NCBI GenBank assembly: GCA_944326525.1
Contig: CALVEG010000007.1
Coordinates: 32,524 to 96,523, forward strand
Direction of reading: 5' to 3'
Length of the DNA: 64,000 bases
DNA from: Candidatus Gastranaerophilales bacterium
GTDB lineage: Bacteria > Cyanobacteriota > Vampirovibrionia > Gastranaerophilales > Gastranaerophilaceae
Part shown: piece after piece, positions 47,470-57,395 of the stretch
How the letters are laid out: each line of letters starts with the position of its first letter
Position numbering within the stretch: position 1 is the stretch's first letter
Program-made: the position numbers and the translations under genes
The notes under the pieces: generated by a model
The model's database searches: none
The model's input: the letters and a program-made list of their open reading frames with translations, nothing else
Told to the model about the DNA's origin: nothing

Positions 47470-48933
47470 ATGAACGAGGTTTTAAAAAAGTCAGCAGCCG
47501 AACAGAGCAAAGCTTTAAGGAATAAAGAGATTTCAGCAGTAGAATTAACAAACGCTGCATTTGAAAGAATAGAAGAACTTGACGGAAAACTTGGCGCATT
47601 CAATTCTTTAACCAAAGAAACCGCGCTTAAAACAGCCCAAAAAGTTGACGAAAAAATTGCACATGGTGAAGAACTTCCGCTTCTTGCAGGGATTCCGCTA
47701 GCATTAAAAGATAATATGAATTTAAAAGGTTCAAAAACAACAGCTTCAAGTAAAATACTTGAAAATTTTGTATCACCTTTTAACGCAACCGTAAGTGAAA
47801 AACTTTTAAACAACCTTGTTCCGATTGTCGGTAAAGCAAACTTGGATGAATTTGCAATGGGTTCGTCAAACGAAAACTCAGCATTTAAAAAAGTTCACAA
47901 CCCTTGGAATTTAAACAAAGTTCCGGGAGGTTCCTCAGGCGGATCAGCAGCAAGTGTTTCCTCTTGCGAAGCGACGCTTGCACTTGGATCTGATACAGGC
48001 GGTTCAATCAGACTTCCGGCATCTTTCTGCGGAATCGTAGGGATGAAACCAACTTACGGCAGAGTTTCAAGATACGGTTTAATTGCATTTGCATCATCAC
48101 TTGATCAAATCGGACCTTTTGCAAGAACTGTTGAAGATGCGGCAAACTTACTGGAAGTAATTTCCGGTCACGATCCAAAAGACAGCACTTCTTTAAATCT
48201 TCCTGTTGAACATTATGCAGAAGACCTTAATAAAGACATTAAAGGTATGAAAGTCGGTGTTATAAAAGAACTTATGACAGAAGGGCTTTCCGACGACGTT
48301 CAAAAAGCAATGGAAAAAGCTATTGAAGATTATAAAAAACTCGGCGCTGAAATTGTAGAAATTTCACTTCCAAAACTTAAATACTCAATCGGAATTTACT
48401 ACATTTTGGCAACAGCAGAATGCTCATCAAACCTAGCAAGATTTGACGGTGTAAAATACGGTTACAGAACACCTGATGCTAAAAATCTTCTTGAAATGTA
48501 CACCAAAACAAGAGCAGAAGGATTCGGCCCTGAAGTTAAACGTCGTATAATGCTTGGAACTTATGCTTTATCTTCAGGATATTATGACGCTTATTACAAA
48601 AAAGCTCAACAAATGAGAGCATTAGTAACACAAGATTTTATTGAAGCATTCAAAAAAGTTGATATTTTAATTTCACCAACTTGTCCAAATACAGCATTTG
48701 ATCTTGGAGCAAAATCAAGTGATCCGCTTGCTATGTATTTGACAGATATTGCAACAATTTCAGCTAACCTTGCAGGAATTCCTGGAATGAGTGTTCCTGC
48801 CGGATTTGATAAAGATGGCATGCCAATCGGTCTTCAAATTCTCGCCCCTCAATTACAGGAAAAGAAATTGTTCAATGCTGCTCATAAATTTGAAAGAGCA
48901 AATGATTATTATTTGCAGCTTGCAAAAATATAA
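47470..48933 (+). CDS. gatA: Asp-tRNA(Asn)/Glu-tRNA(Gln) amidotransferase subunit A
   Basis: A 487-residue amidase of the GatCAB complex, which converts Glu-tRNA(Gln) to Gln-tRNA(Gln). The catalytic triad is visible: K80 in ALKDN, cis-Ser S155 in GGSSGGSA and nucleophile S179 in SDTGGSIR. Length matches the family. gatB and gatC are not adjacent, as in many Cyanobacteria. It has its own promoter, an AAGGAG ribosome site and a hairpin terminator, so it is transcribed alone. Confidence 0.96.
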   Translation: MNEVLKKSAAEQSKALRNKEISAVELTNAAFERIEELDGKLGAFNSLTKETALKTAQKVDEKIAHGEELPLLAGIPLALKDNMNLKGSKTTASSKILENFVSPFNATVSEKLLNNLVPIVGKANLDEFAMGSSNENSAFKKVHNPWNLNKVPGGSSGGSAASVSSCEATLALGSDTGGSIRLPASFCGIVGMKPTYGRVSRYGLIAFASSLDQIGPFARTVEDAANLLEVISGHDPKDSTSLNLPVEHYAEDLNKDIKGMKVGVIKELMTEGLSDDVQKAMEKAIEDYKKLGAEIVEISLPKLKYSIGIYYILATAECSSNLARFDGVKYGYRTPDAKNLLEMYTKTRAEGFGPEVKRRIMLGTYALSSGYYDAYYKKAQQMRALVTQDFIEAFKKVDILISPTCPNTAFDLGAKSSDPLAMYLTDIATISANLAGIPGMSVPAGFDKDGMPIGLQILAPQLQEKKLFNAAHKFERANDYYLQLAKI

Positions 48934-48951
48934 TTTTAAACATATAAACCC

Positions 48952-48980
48952 AAAAAGCGAGCTAAATAGCTCGCTTTTTT
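48952..48980. terminator. Bidirectional rho-independent terminator after gatA
   Basis: Stem AAAAAGCGAGCT pairing with AGCTCGCTTTTT around an AAAT loop, then more T. The facing gene ends at 48989. Confidence 0.92.
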
Positions 48981-48988
48981 TAGTTTAA

Positions 48989-49612
48989 TTAATTTGAAAT
49001 TGACATTAGACTTCTAAAAAAGTTCATTATACCAGTAACTATAATCCCAACAACCAAAACAATAACCAATAGATACCAAATATAATCAGGAACTCCTTGG
49101 TTCAACATATCTTCATTTTGAATTCGACAAGGCTTTCCGATACTTTTCATAACATCTGCAAACCTAAAGACATCTTTTCTGAACTGCATCGGTACAACCA
49201 TATTATTTTTATCGTCAAGCTTAAACATAATTTCGCAGTTAACAATACTCGTATATTGTGCCCCCAACCCGAGAAGCCAAAATAATCGAGGTCTTTCATC
49301 GGCATCAATTCTTACACGCTCAACTCTATCAAGCGGTAATTTAACCCTGTCATCAAATATTACAAGACCGGCGTTTGTATCAATAACCATTTTCTCAAAC
49401 CCGCCAACATCCCATTCTCTTAAAGTCGGCTTGTATAAGAAAATATTGTACAAAACAAACACAAAAAACGGAATAAAAACATACGTATTTGTATGATAAG
49501 AAAACAAAGCCGTCGCCGCCCAAATAAAGGAAGCAAACATAATCCAGTCCATTAATCTTTCACTGTATAAAAGCGAAGATTTAATCTGCGTATAAAATAC
49601 ATAACGCGCCAT
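48989..49612 (-). CDS. Hypothetical membrane protein with soluble middle domain
   Basis: A 207-residue protein with two N-terminal helices (about 20-60), a cytoplasmic beta-rich domain (62-165, LVIFDDRVKLPLDRVERVRI) resembling PH-like membrane-protein domains, and a C-terminal helix (about 175-197). No family can be named with confidence. The promoter has the -10 box 7 nt from the ATG and no ribosome site, so it is one of the leaderless group. Confidence 0.65.
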   Translation of the reverse strand: MARYVFYTQIKSSLLYSERLMDWIMFASFIWAATALFSYHTNTYVFIPFFVFVLYNIFLYKPTLREWDVGGFEKMVIDTNAGLVIFDDRVKLPLDRVERVRIDADERPRLFWLLGLGAQYTSIVNCEIMFKLDDKNNMVVPMQFRKDVFRFADVMKSIGKPCRIQNEDMLNQGVPDYIWYLLVIVLVVGIIVTGIMNFFRSLMSISN

Positions 49613-49619
49613 GTCTATA

Positions 49620-49648
49620 AGAATAAACGTATACTTCTAAAAAGTCAA
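49620..49648 (-). promoter_or_regulatory. Promoter placed for a leaderless transcript
   Basis: On the minus strand: TTGACT (49643-49648), a 17 bp spacer, TATTCT (49620-49625), then 7 nt to the ATG at 49612. No ribosome site. Confidence 0.6.
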
Positions 49649-49704
49649 TTATTATTTGATAAAAATCCACCATTAAATTGAACCTTTATTAAAATATAAA
49701 ATAA

Positions 49705-50004
49705 CTATACGGCATTTAATCTAAAATTTCTTATATCAACTTGTTTTTCAAAATCCAAATTAAATTCCTTACTGCCAAGTTTAATAGTCTGCGGCAGCTT
49801 CATTATATCCGGCTGAACAATCAAAGAAAGAGCATTTATTCCGTTAAACTCTTTCAAATCTTTAACAATTTCTTTAGCTTCTTCACAATCGGCGCCATAT
49901 TTTGCAGAAACAATACTATACCAATATTCACCACTCTTAGGTTCATAAGCTTCGTATCTTTCGGACAAAACAACTCTTCTGTCATCATTTTTCAAATCTG
50001 CCAT
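49705..50004 (-). CDS. LysM-like domain protein
   Basis: A 99-residue protein. After a charged N-terminus, residues about 25-85 resemble a LysM domain: SGEYWYSIVSAKYGA, then AKEIVKDLKEFNGI, then MKLPQTIKL. LysM units bind peptidoglycan or chitin-like glycans. No signal peptide is present, so this copy may work inside the cell or as part of a larger assembly. The ATG at 50004 has an AAGGAG site six bases upstream. It may be co-transcribed with the 61-residue gene 76 bp upstream. Confidence 0.6.
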   Translation of the reverse strand: MADLKNDDRRVVLSERYEAYEPKSGEYWYSIVSAKYGADCEEAKEIVKDLKEFNGINALSLIVQPDIMKLPQTIKLGSKEFNLDFEKQVDIRNFRLNAV

Positions 50005-50080
50005 AATATACTCCTTAACTATTTGGGGCGAAATTAATTTATAATATGCCACGGTCCGAATAAAATATAACAATTAAATT

Positions 50081-50266
50081 TTAAGTTTTGATATCAAAAC
50101 CTTTTTCTTCAGGTGGAATATCCTCTACCCTTGAAGAACTAAAACCAAATCCAAATAGTGAAAATTTTGTTTTCTTTTCAGGAGAGGCAACTTCTGCATT
50201 CTCATTTCTGGAGGCTTCAACTTTATTAAGCTCAGCAAGTGCTCTTAACGCGCTAATATTAGACAT
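50081..50266 (-). CDS. Small hypothetical protein (61 residues)
   Basis: A short reading frame with a well-placed GAGAGGG ribosome site six bases before the ATG. The protein has an N-terminal helix (ISALRALAELNKVEASRNE), a Phe/Gly-rich patch (KFSLFGFGFSSS) and an acidic end. It has no homologue I recognise. It lies upstream of the LysM-like gene on the same strand, so the two may form a transcription unit. Confidence 0.5.
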   Translation of the reverse strand: MSNISALRALAELNKVEASRNENAEVASPEKKTKFSLFGFGFSSSRVEDIPPEEKGFDIKT

Positions 50267-50346
50267 GACATACCCTCTCTTTCAAATATATTTGTGCAAC
50301 CATTTTTCTTATAATTAATATAAAAATTTTGAAATTAAGGAATTTC

Positions 50347-50379
50347 GGCATGCCGTTATATTGTTACATTGCGTAACAA
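50347..50379. repeat. Tandem palindromes downstream of dnaK
   Basis: CGGCATGCCG (50347-50356) and TTGTTAC-N5-GTAACAA (50361-50379) lie side by side, directly before the dnaK terminator hairpin. Confidence 0.6.
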
Positions 50380-50405
50380 AAGGCGAAGCCTGATGGCTTC
50401 GCCTT
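50380..50405 (-). terminator. dnaK terminator
   Basis: Stem AAGGCGAAGCC pairing with GGCTTCGCCTT; on the minus strand it is followed by TTTTGTT. It lies 34 bp after the dnaK stop. Confidence 0.8.
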
Positions 50406-50438
50406 ATTTGAGCAAATAAGTATGAAATTAAATTTATT

Positions 50439-52594
<2,156 letters not shown>

Positions 52595-54271
52595 ATGGGA
52601 TTAAAGAGAAAAAATGTCCTTTCCTTGCTGGATGAAAGAACTAAAAAATATGGTGAAAGAATTGCGCTTGGCACAAAATCTCCACTGGGCTGGAAAGAAT
52701 TTACTTATAAAGGTATCGGGCTTTTATCAAGAAAACTTGCCTGCTATCTTATTGATAATCTTGGAGTACAAAAAGGTGATAGAGTGGCAATTTTGTCAGA
52801 ATCAAAACCGGAATACGGAGCTTGTGTTTTTGGCTCAATTATGTCAGGTATGACAATTGTTCCTCTTGATATTAAACTTACAAAATATGAACTCAATAAT
52901 ATTTTATCCGACTGCGAACCTTCTGTAATACTTGTATCAAGAGCTTATTTAGACAAAGCTGTCGGATTACAAAAGGAATTACCTTTTTTGAAAAACATTA
53001 TTATTATGGATGAACCGGCATTTGGTGATGAATTTATAAGTCTTCACAATCTGCCGGAAAATTACGAAGCAAAATGGAAACCTCGTTCTGCAAAATCTAC
53101 CGTATTCATAATTTACACATCAGGCACAACCGGTTCTCCTAAAGGAGTTGAAATTTCTTTCCAGAATATGATGACTCAACTTGATGATTTGGAAGATGTT
53201 TTAGGTAAAATACTTCCTCAAAAAGAAACCTTAACAATCCTTTCTATTTTACCTATGAACCATCTCTTTGAAATGTCTGTGGGATTTAGTACTTTTTTAA
53301 ATTTTGGTTTTTCGGTTTATTACACAACTAGCTTGAAACCGAAAGATATTTTAGGAATTATGAGAGCAAAAAAAGTTGATTTTATGATTGTTGTTCCTGC
53401 ATTTTTGAAACTTTTAAAAACAAGTATTGAAGCAGAAATAAATTCAGGCTCAAAAAGAATGAAAGCTTTTTTCAAAACAATGTACGCTATTGCAAAATAT
53501 ATTCCCTCATATAGAATGAAAAAATTTATATTCAAAAAAATTCACGAAAAATTCGGCGGACATTTTATGGGATGTATTTCAGGCGGAGCACCACTGGATG
53601 TTGCAGTAGGAGAATTTTTTGAAAGAATAGGAATAAAAGTTTACCAAGGATACGGCTTAACGGAAACCAGCCCCGTAGCATCAGTTAACACGGACAGATG
53701 CCGTGATTTAGCATCAGTCGGACGTCCGCTAAAAAGTTTTGAAGCAAGAATTGATCCTGAAACAGGCGAACTTCAGCTTAAAGGCCCATGCATAATGAAA
53801 GGTTACCACAATCAGCCTGAACTTACTGCTCAAACGGTTGACCCTGACGGCTGGCTTCATACAGGTGATATTGCAAATATTACAAAAGATGGACACATTT
53901 ACATTACAGGCAGAATTAAAAATATGATTGTTTTATCCGGCGGCAAAAAAGTTTTTCCGGAAGAAGTTGAATCTGTAATTGAAAAAAGCCCTTACTTTGC
54001 TGAAGTCTGCGTAATAGGTGTATCAAGAACTTTCGGTTCAAAAGACGGTACTGAAGATATTGCAGCTGTCGTAGTTCCTTCAGAAGAACTTACTTCAAAA
54101 TATGATGACAGTACAATTGAAAAACTTTGTAGAGATGAAGTTAAACGTCTTTCACAGCGTTTAACACCTTACAAACGCCCGATTAACATTGTAGTCAGCA
54201 GAACTCCGCTTCCAAGAACAGCTACTAGAAAAGTAAAAAGGAAAGAAGTTAAGGAACTTGTAAAGGCTTAA
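52595..54271 (+). CDS. Long-chain acyl-CoA synthetase/AMP-dependent synthetase
   Basis: A 558-residue ANL-family enzyme that activates a carboxylic acid with ATP and then transfers it to CoA or a carrier. Motifs: YTSGTTGSPKG near 174, GYGLTETSP near 352, and DGWLHTGDIA and GRIKNMIVLSGGKKVFPEE near 420-450. The last catalytic lysine lies near RKVKRKEVK. The substrate is likely a fatty acid, but the chain length is unknown. The next two small genes follow after 3 and 8 bp, forming an operon. The start has AAGGGG about 11 bases upstream. Confidence 0.9.
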   Translation: MGLKRKNVLSLLDERTKKYGERIALGTKSPLGWKEFTYKGIGLLSRKLACYLIDNLGVQKGDRVAILSESKPEYGACVFGSIMSGMTIVPLDIKLTKYELNNILSDCEPSVILVSRAYLDKAVGLQKELPFLKNIIIMDEPAFGDEFISLHNLPENYEAKWKPRSAKSTVFIIYTSGTTGSPKGVEISFQNMMTQLDDLEDVLGKILPQKETLTILSILPMNHLFEMSVGFSTFLNFGFSVYYTTSLKPKDILGIMRAKKVDFMIVVPAFLKLLKTSIEAEINSGSKRMKAFFKTMYAIAKYIPSYRMKKFIFKKIHEKFGGHFMGCISGGAPLDVAVGEFFERIGIKVYQGYGLTETSPVASVNTDRCRDLASVGRPLKSFEARIDPETGELQLKGPCIMKGYHNQPELTAQTVDPDGWLHTGDIANITKDGHIYITGRIKNMIVLSGGKKVFPEEVESVIEKSPYFAEVCVIGVSRTFGSKDGTEDIAAVVVPSEELTSKYDDSTIEKLCRDEVKRLSQRLTPYKRPINIVVSRTPLPRTATRKVKRKEVKELVKA

Positions 54272-54274
54272 TAT

Positions 54275-54565
54275 ATGATTAAAAAATTTCTAATTTCAAT
54301 ATTACTACTGGCGTTTATCGGAATTTTAACACCCGCAAATGCCGAAAGAACAGTTGGACATCCCGGAAAAATCTCTGGGCTATCAGTTGGTGCTGCCGCA
54401 CTTTCACTTATTGTATGGCCAGGACTTGGACAGGTTATCCTCGACAACCCTTACGACAAAAACTGCACACACGCATTGCTTGGTTTGACCGTAGTTTTCA
54501 GATTGTGGTCAGCTTATGATGCCTTTGTTGACAGAAAAGGCGGCGTTTGGCATAACAGAATCTAG
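54275..54565 (+). CDS. Small exported or membrane protein
   Basis: A 96-residue protein with a signal peptide or N-terminal helix (5-22, ending PANA), then a second hydrophobic stretch at about 36-55 (LSVGAAALSLIVWPGLGQVI) and a third near 66-80. No family recognised. It starts three bases after the acyl-CoA synthetase stop and is followed eight bases later by another exported protein, so it belongs to that operon. Confidence 0.65.
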   Translation: MIKKFLISILLLAFIGILTPANAERTVGHPGKISGLSVGAAALSLIVWPGLGQVILDNPYDKNCTHALLGLTVVFRLWSAYDAFVDRKGGVWHNRI

Positions 54566-54573
54566 GAGAAATT

Positions 54574-55050
54574 ATGATTAAAAAAAGATTTATAATACTA
54601 GCTTTAGCAAGCATATTTATACTTCCTGCTATTGCAGATGAAATAAACGAAACAGGTGAAGTTGTACTTGATGAAACCGATACCTTGCAGCTTGAACAAA
54701 CATCCGAACAAAATGAAATAAGACCTGCTATACAGATTGTTGAAGAACCGAAGTGGGAAGAATTTTGTGAAACAGGTTATGAAAATGCAAAACTTCGCGA
54801 AAAAAAGAATATCTTTAATATAATAAATTTTGTTGATGCCGAACAAACAAAAAGCAATTATTGGGCACAAAGACGTGATAACTTTGAAAAGGCAATCAAT
54901 CATTGCAAAACACTTAACGATGAAGAAAAATCTTATTGCTATGAGGGGGTTAGAAAATCCGAACTCGAACGCAACGAAATGTATGAACAACAACGCAAAC
55001 AAATCAACTATAAAAACAGAGGAATTGTTATAGATAAACCGAACTACTAA
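54574..55050 (+). CDS. Small exported protein with four cysteines
   Basis: A 158-residue protein with a signal peptide (to about AIADE) and a charged, helical mature part. Four cysteines (CETGY, CKTLN, and two in the SYCYEG region) could form disulfides, which would fit the VKOR-DsbA gene in this window. It is the last gene of the acyl-CoA synthetase operon and is followed by a strong terminator. Function unknown. Confidence 0.65.
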   Translation: MIKKRFIILALASIFILPAIADEINETGEVVLDETDTLQLEQTSEQNEIRPAIQIVEEPKWEEFCETGYENAKLREKKNIFNIINFVDAEQTKSNYWAQRRDNFEKAINHCKTLNDEEKSYCYEGVRKSELERNEMYEQQRKQINYKNRGIVIDKPNY

Positions 55051-55100
55051 CTAGGGTATGATTTCTACATAAGTAGAAAACAATATTAAATAAAAAAAAC

Positions 55101-55136
55101 AATAGGCGCCGAAAGCAAATGCTTTCGGCGCCTATT
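55101..55136. terminator. Strong bidirectional rho-independent terminator
   Basis: Stem AATAGGCGCCGAAAGC pairing with GCTTTCGGCGCCTATT around an AAAT loop. Unusually long and G/C-rich. Confidence 0.93.
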
Positions 55137-55159
55137 TAACTCTAAAAAGTTTTTATCAC

Positions 55160-55699
55160 TTATGAAAAGTATCTTTTCAACAAACCGTCGAAACCTTTTC
55201 CGTGACGAGCTTCATCCTTAGCCATTTCGTGAACTGTGTCGTGAATTGCATCATAACCCAATTCTTTAGCACGTTTTGCGATAGCAAGTTTACCTTCGCA
55301 AGCACCGTGTTCAGCTTCCGCACGAAGTTCTAGGTTTTTCTTTGTTGAATTTGTAACTACTTCACCCAACAATTCTGCAAATTTTGCTGCGTGTTCTGCT
55401 TCTTCAAAAGCGTATCTTTTGTATGCTTCTGCAACTTCAGGATAACCTTCTCTTTCAGCAACTCTTGCCATTGCAAGGTACATACCTACTTCAGTGCATT
55501 CGCCATTGAAGTGTGCTCTTAAACCTTCCATAACTTCTTTATCTTCAACAACACCGTCACCTACATTGTGTTCGCAAGCGTAAACTTTTTCTCCGCCGCC
55601 AATTTCTTTAAATGTAGTAGCTCCGCAAAGAGGACATCTTTCGGGTGCTTTATCTGCTTCGGTTGACCAACCGCATACTGTACATACAAATTTTGCCAT
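55160..55699 (-). CDS. Reverse-type rubrerythrin
   Basis: A 179-residue non-heme iron peroxidase. A rubredoxin-like domain with C6, C9, C22 and C25 is at the N-terminus and the ferritin-like di-iron domain follows, which is the order of reverse rubrerythrins (standard ones carry rubredoxin at the C-terminus). The di-iron ligands are visible as ECTEVGMYL near 71, EEAEH near 104 and DEARH near 167. It reduces hydrogen peroxide in anaerobes and microaerophiles, fitting an oxygen-sensitive host. It is transcribed alone. Confidence 0.93.
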   Translation of the reverse strand: MAKFVCTVCGWSTEADKAPERCPLCGATTFKEIGGGEKVYACEHNVGDGVVEDKEVMEGLRAHFNGECTEVGMYLAMARVAEREGYPEVAEAYKRYAFEEAEHAAKFAELLGEVVTNSTKKNLELRAEAEHGACEGKLAIAKRAKELGYDAIHDTVHEMAKDEARHGKGFDGLLKRYFS

Positions 55700-55808
55700 T
55701 TTTTACCACCTTTCTTAATTTCGTTTGAATTTTTTTATCTATCTCTTTTACATGTTTTACTATACAACACAAATTATTTTTTGTAAAGTAGGAATTATTC
55801 CTATTTTT

Positions 55809-56234
55809 TTAAAAAGGTAAACGATGACTTTTCTTTCTGGTTTTTTCCAAAACTTCCGAAAAAGGAATAATTGGCTCCATCTTATACCCGCAATCATCGG
55901 ATAACGCTCCGCCCATTGAGAAAAGTTCTTCCTGAGGATAGCGTCTGCATATTCCGGGACGACTTTTATGAATTTTACATTTGTGAGTTTCCGGATCAAG
56001 GTTTGTACATTCAAAAATTAAACCTATATCATCCTTGCCAATAACTTTCAAATAAGTATAAAATCTGTGCAACAACTGCAATTTTTCAAACTCTTTTTCG
56101 TCCTGAATTACATGCTTAAAATGTTTGACATAAATTTGAGTGCAACATTTACCGCATGCTTTACATTTGCCAGTACGGTAATATTTGCGACGAAGTATTG
56201 TTGATAAAAACCATTTCTTTAATTTTAAAAACAT
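55809..56234 (-). CDS. YkgJ-family cysteine-cluster protein
   Basis: A 141-residue protein with the YkgJ/UPF0153-type layout: CKACGKCCTQ near residue 25-34, then FECTNLD near 75-81, CKIHKSRPGICRRYP near 86-100 and a late C-G-Y. This family binds zinc or iron through its cysteines; its function is unknown. I prefer the ATG at 56234, because a promoter with TATCAT six bases upstream suits it; an ATG at 56267 would extend the protein by 11 residues. Confidence 0.82.
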   Translation of the reverse strand: MFLKLKKWFLSTILRRKYYRTGKCKACGKCCTQIYVKHFKHVIQDEKEFEKLQLLHRFYTYLKVIGKDDIGLIFECTNLDPETHKCKIHKSRPGICRRYPQEELFSMGGALSDDCGYKMEPIIPFSEVLEKTRKKSHRLPF

Positions 56235-56240
56235 AATTAC

Positions 56241-56267
56241 ATGATAGCAGAATTTTAAACATTTCAA
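56241..56267 (-). promoter_or_regulatory. Extended -10 promoter for a leaderless transcript
   Basis: On the minus strand: TTGAAA (56262-56267), a 15 bp spacer, TATCAT (56241-56246) with a preceding TGC, then 6 nt to the ATG at 56234. No ribosome site. Confidence 0.45.
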
Positions 56268-56316
56268 ATTATTAACTTTTGTAAACTTTTTGACGCTAAA
56301 TTGGCAAATAATTTTT

Positions 56317-56424
56317 TTCAGGGGAATTAATAAGACGTACCCCTGAATAAATTAACATACTATAACATAACCAAAATAACCAACCTTGACCTCTGATAAA
56401 ATAAAAATAAGAGGTCTTTTTTTT
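56317..56424 (+). ncRNA. Possible small RNA with two hairpins
   Basis: A stem TTCAGGGG/CCCCTGAA (56317-56324 with 56340-56347) is followed by a rho-independent terminator (56388-56424). No plus-strand gene lies upstream to use that terminator. A promoter is not clear: a TTGACG at 56290 lacks a good -10 box at standard spacing. The evidence is only the orphan terminator and the extra hairpin. Confidence 0.3.
56388..56424 (+). terminator. Orphan rho-independent terminator
   Basis: Stem GACCTCT (56388-56394) with AGAGGTC (56410-56416), a 15-base loop and an eight-T run. It precedes the small secreted-protein gene and ends no visible plus-strand gene. Confidence 0.7.
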
Positions 56425-56524
56425 TGCGGCAAAAGAGTTTTAGAAAAATTCCACCTTCGGGCAATGAAAACCTTTCTACAAAGATTTAAGATATAAGTGG
56501 TTGGTAGTAGAAAGGCTGTATAAT

Positions 56525-56845
56525 ATGAAAAAAATAATTTTACTCGCATTATTAATGACTGTAACAGCACCGGTTAATGCTTCTTGCGCTATATCAGGAA
56601 GTTCCTGTGCCTATTCTATGATGACACCACCATTACAGGAAAGGTATCTGCCTAATTACGTTCAAGAGATGCAAAAGCCTGATGCTTTCAGACCACAATA
56701 CATAAAGCCTTATTATGATGAGCTTATAAACACTGAAACAGGTGCAGCAACAGGTTCAGCAAATAATGAAAATAACTACAATTCCAACTGCCAGTTTGGT
56801 GTTTGTTTACCAGAAGTTAATTCGGGCGGGTCTGTGAGTGAATAG
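56525..56845 (+). CDS. Small exported protein of unknown function
   Basis: A 106-residue protein with a signal peptide (hydrophobic 4-18, then VNASC). The mature part is short, with four cysteines (two near the N-terminus, two in the CQFGVC motif near the end) and an Asn-rich segment. Two disulfides are likely if exported. I start it at 56525 because AAAGG lies nine bases upstream; the TATAAT touching the ATG is too close to be its promoter. It is followed by a terminator. Confidence 0.6.
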   Translation: MKKIILLALLMTVTAPVNASCAISGSSCAYSMMTPPLQERYLPNYVQEMQKPDAFRPQYIKPYYDELINTETGAATGSANNENNYNSNCQFGVCLPEVNSGGSVSE

Positions 56846-56858
56846 TCATTAAGAGGAG

Positions 56859-56893
56859 GCGCCGGCTTTTGAACAAAGCCGGCGCTTTATTTT
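56859..56893 (+). terminator. Rho-independent terminator
   Basis: Stem GCGCCGGCTTT (56859-56869) with AAAGCCGGCGC (56875-56885), then TTTATTTT. Confidence 0.9.
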
Positions 56894-56930
56894 CAAAAAC
56901 CTGCATTTTATTTCATTCTTAATTAAAATA

Positions 56931-57086
56931 TTATTTGTCCCCTTTGTATTTGCGGATTTTCAACTCGTCATTTTCTACAACAAGTTCTACCTCATCAAGT
57001 ACCGGATTTACATTTAATAATTCCAAAATTGCCTTAGGGATTATTATTCCCCAACTCGTGCCATGTTGTCTTAGCTTTTTATGCAT
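56931..57086 (-). CDS. AbrB/MazE-like swapped-hairpin transcription regulator
   Basis: A 51-residue protein whose sequence opens MHKKLRQHGTSWGIIIPKAI, the SpoVT-AbrB/MazE swapped-hairpin DNA-binding fold (strand, GTSWGI-IPK turn, then a LELLNV segment and an acidic strand). MazE-type antitoxins and AbrB regulators share it. GAGGA precedes the ATG, and a perfect TTATGCATAA palindrome covers the start codon, hinting at autoregulation. No toxin such as MazF is adjacent on the same strand. The divergent 69-residue gene is the only close partner. Confidence 0.75.
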   Translation of the reverse strand: MHKKLRQHGTSWGIIIPKAILELLNVNPVLDEVELVVENDELKIRKYKGDK

Positions 57087-57120
57087 AATTTCCTCAATGT
57101 ATATATTGTATCCTATATTC

Positions 57121-57160
57121 TTGACATATTATGCTTATTATGTATATAATTAATAAGCAT
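57121..57160 (+). promoter_or_regulatory. Promoter with operator-like inverted repeat
   Basis: TTGACA at 57121-57126 and TATAAT at 57145-57150 (18 bp spacer). ATGCTTATTA (57131-57140) and TAATAAGCAT (57151-57160) form a perfect 10 bp inverted repeat around the -10 region. It lies between the divergent AbrB/MazE-like gene and the 69-residue gene and could be an operator controlling both. Confidence 0.7.
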
Positions 57161-57185
57161 TAAATCAGCATAAAAGAGAAGAGGC

Positions 57186-57395
57186 ATGAACAATTCAAAT
57201 CTTTCATTCATTCAAAACCAGACCGACAGCGTTGAAATGCTTGCACAAAACATAAGGGTTTGCGCCCATATTCTCTGCGTTTTAAGCGAAAATCGACCCT
57301 TTGCACAACATGATGCCGAAAGTGTCGATTTTATTTCTAAATGTATTTTTAATCTTTCTAACAAACTCTGTTCTAAAATTGATTGTATTGACTAA
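57186..57395 (+). CDS. Small hypothetical protein (69 residues), divergent from the AbrB-like gene
   Basis: A 69-residue, mostly helical protein (SVEMLAQNIRVCAHILCVLSE, then AESVDFISKCIFNLSNKL) with four cysteines. It has a GAAGAGG ribosome site close to the ATG and a strong promoter with an operator-like palindrome. Its stop codon overlaps the facing miaB stop by four bases. Divergence from an AbrB/MazE-like regulator makes a toxin or effector role possible, but the sequence resembles no toxin family I know. Confidence 0.6.
   Translation: MNNSNLSFIQNQTDSVEMLAQNIRVCAHILCVLSENRPFAQHDAESVDFISKCIFNLSNKLCSKIDCID

Noticed and set aside
56511..56527. TATAAT directly before the ATG at 56525 as another leaderless promoter
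   Set aside because: The -10 box touches the start codon, so transcription would begin inside the gene; an AAAGG ribosome site with normal spacing is present instead.
56935..57153. 72-residue plus-strand frame
   Set aside because: It is antisense to the AbrB/MazE-like gene at 56931-57086, which has a recognisable fold and a GAGGA ribosome site.
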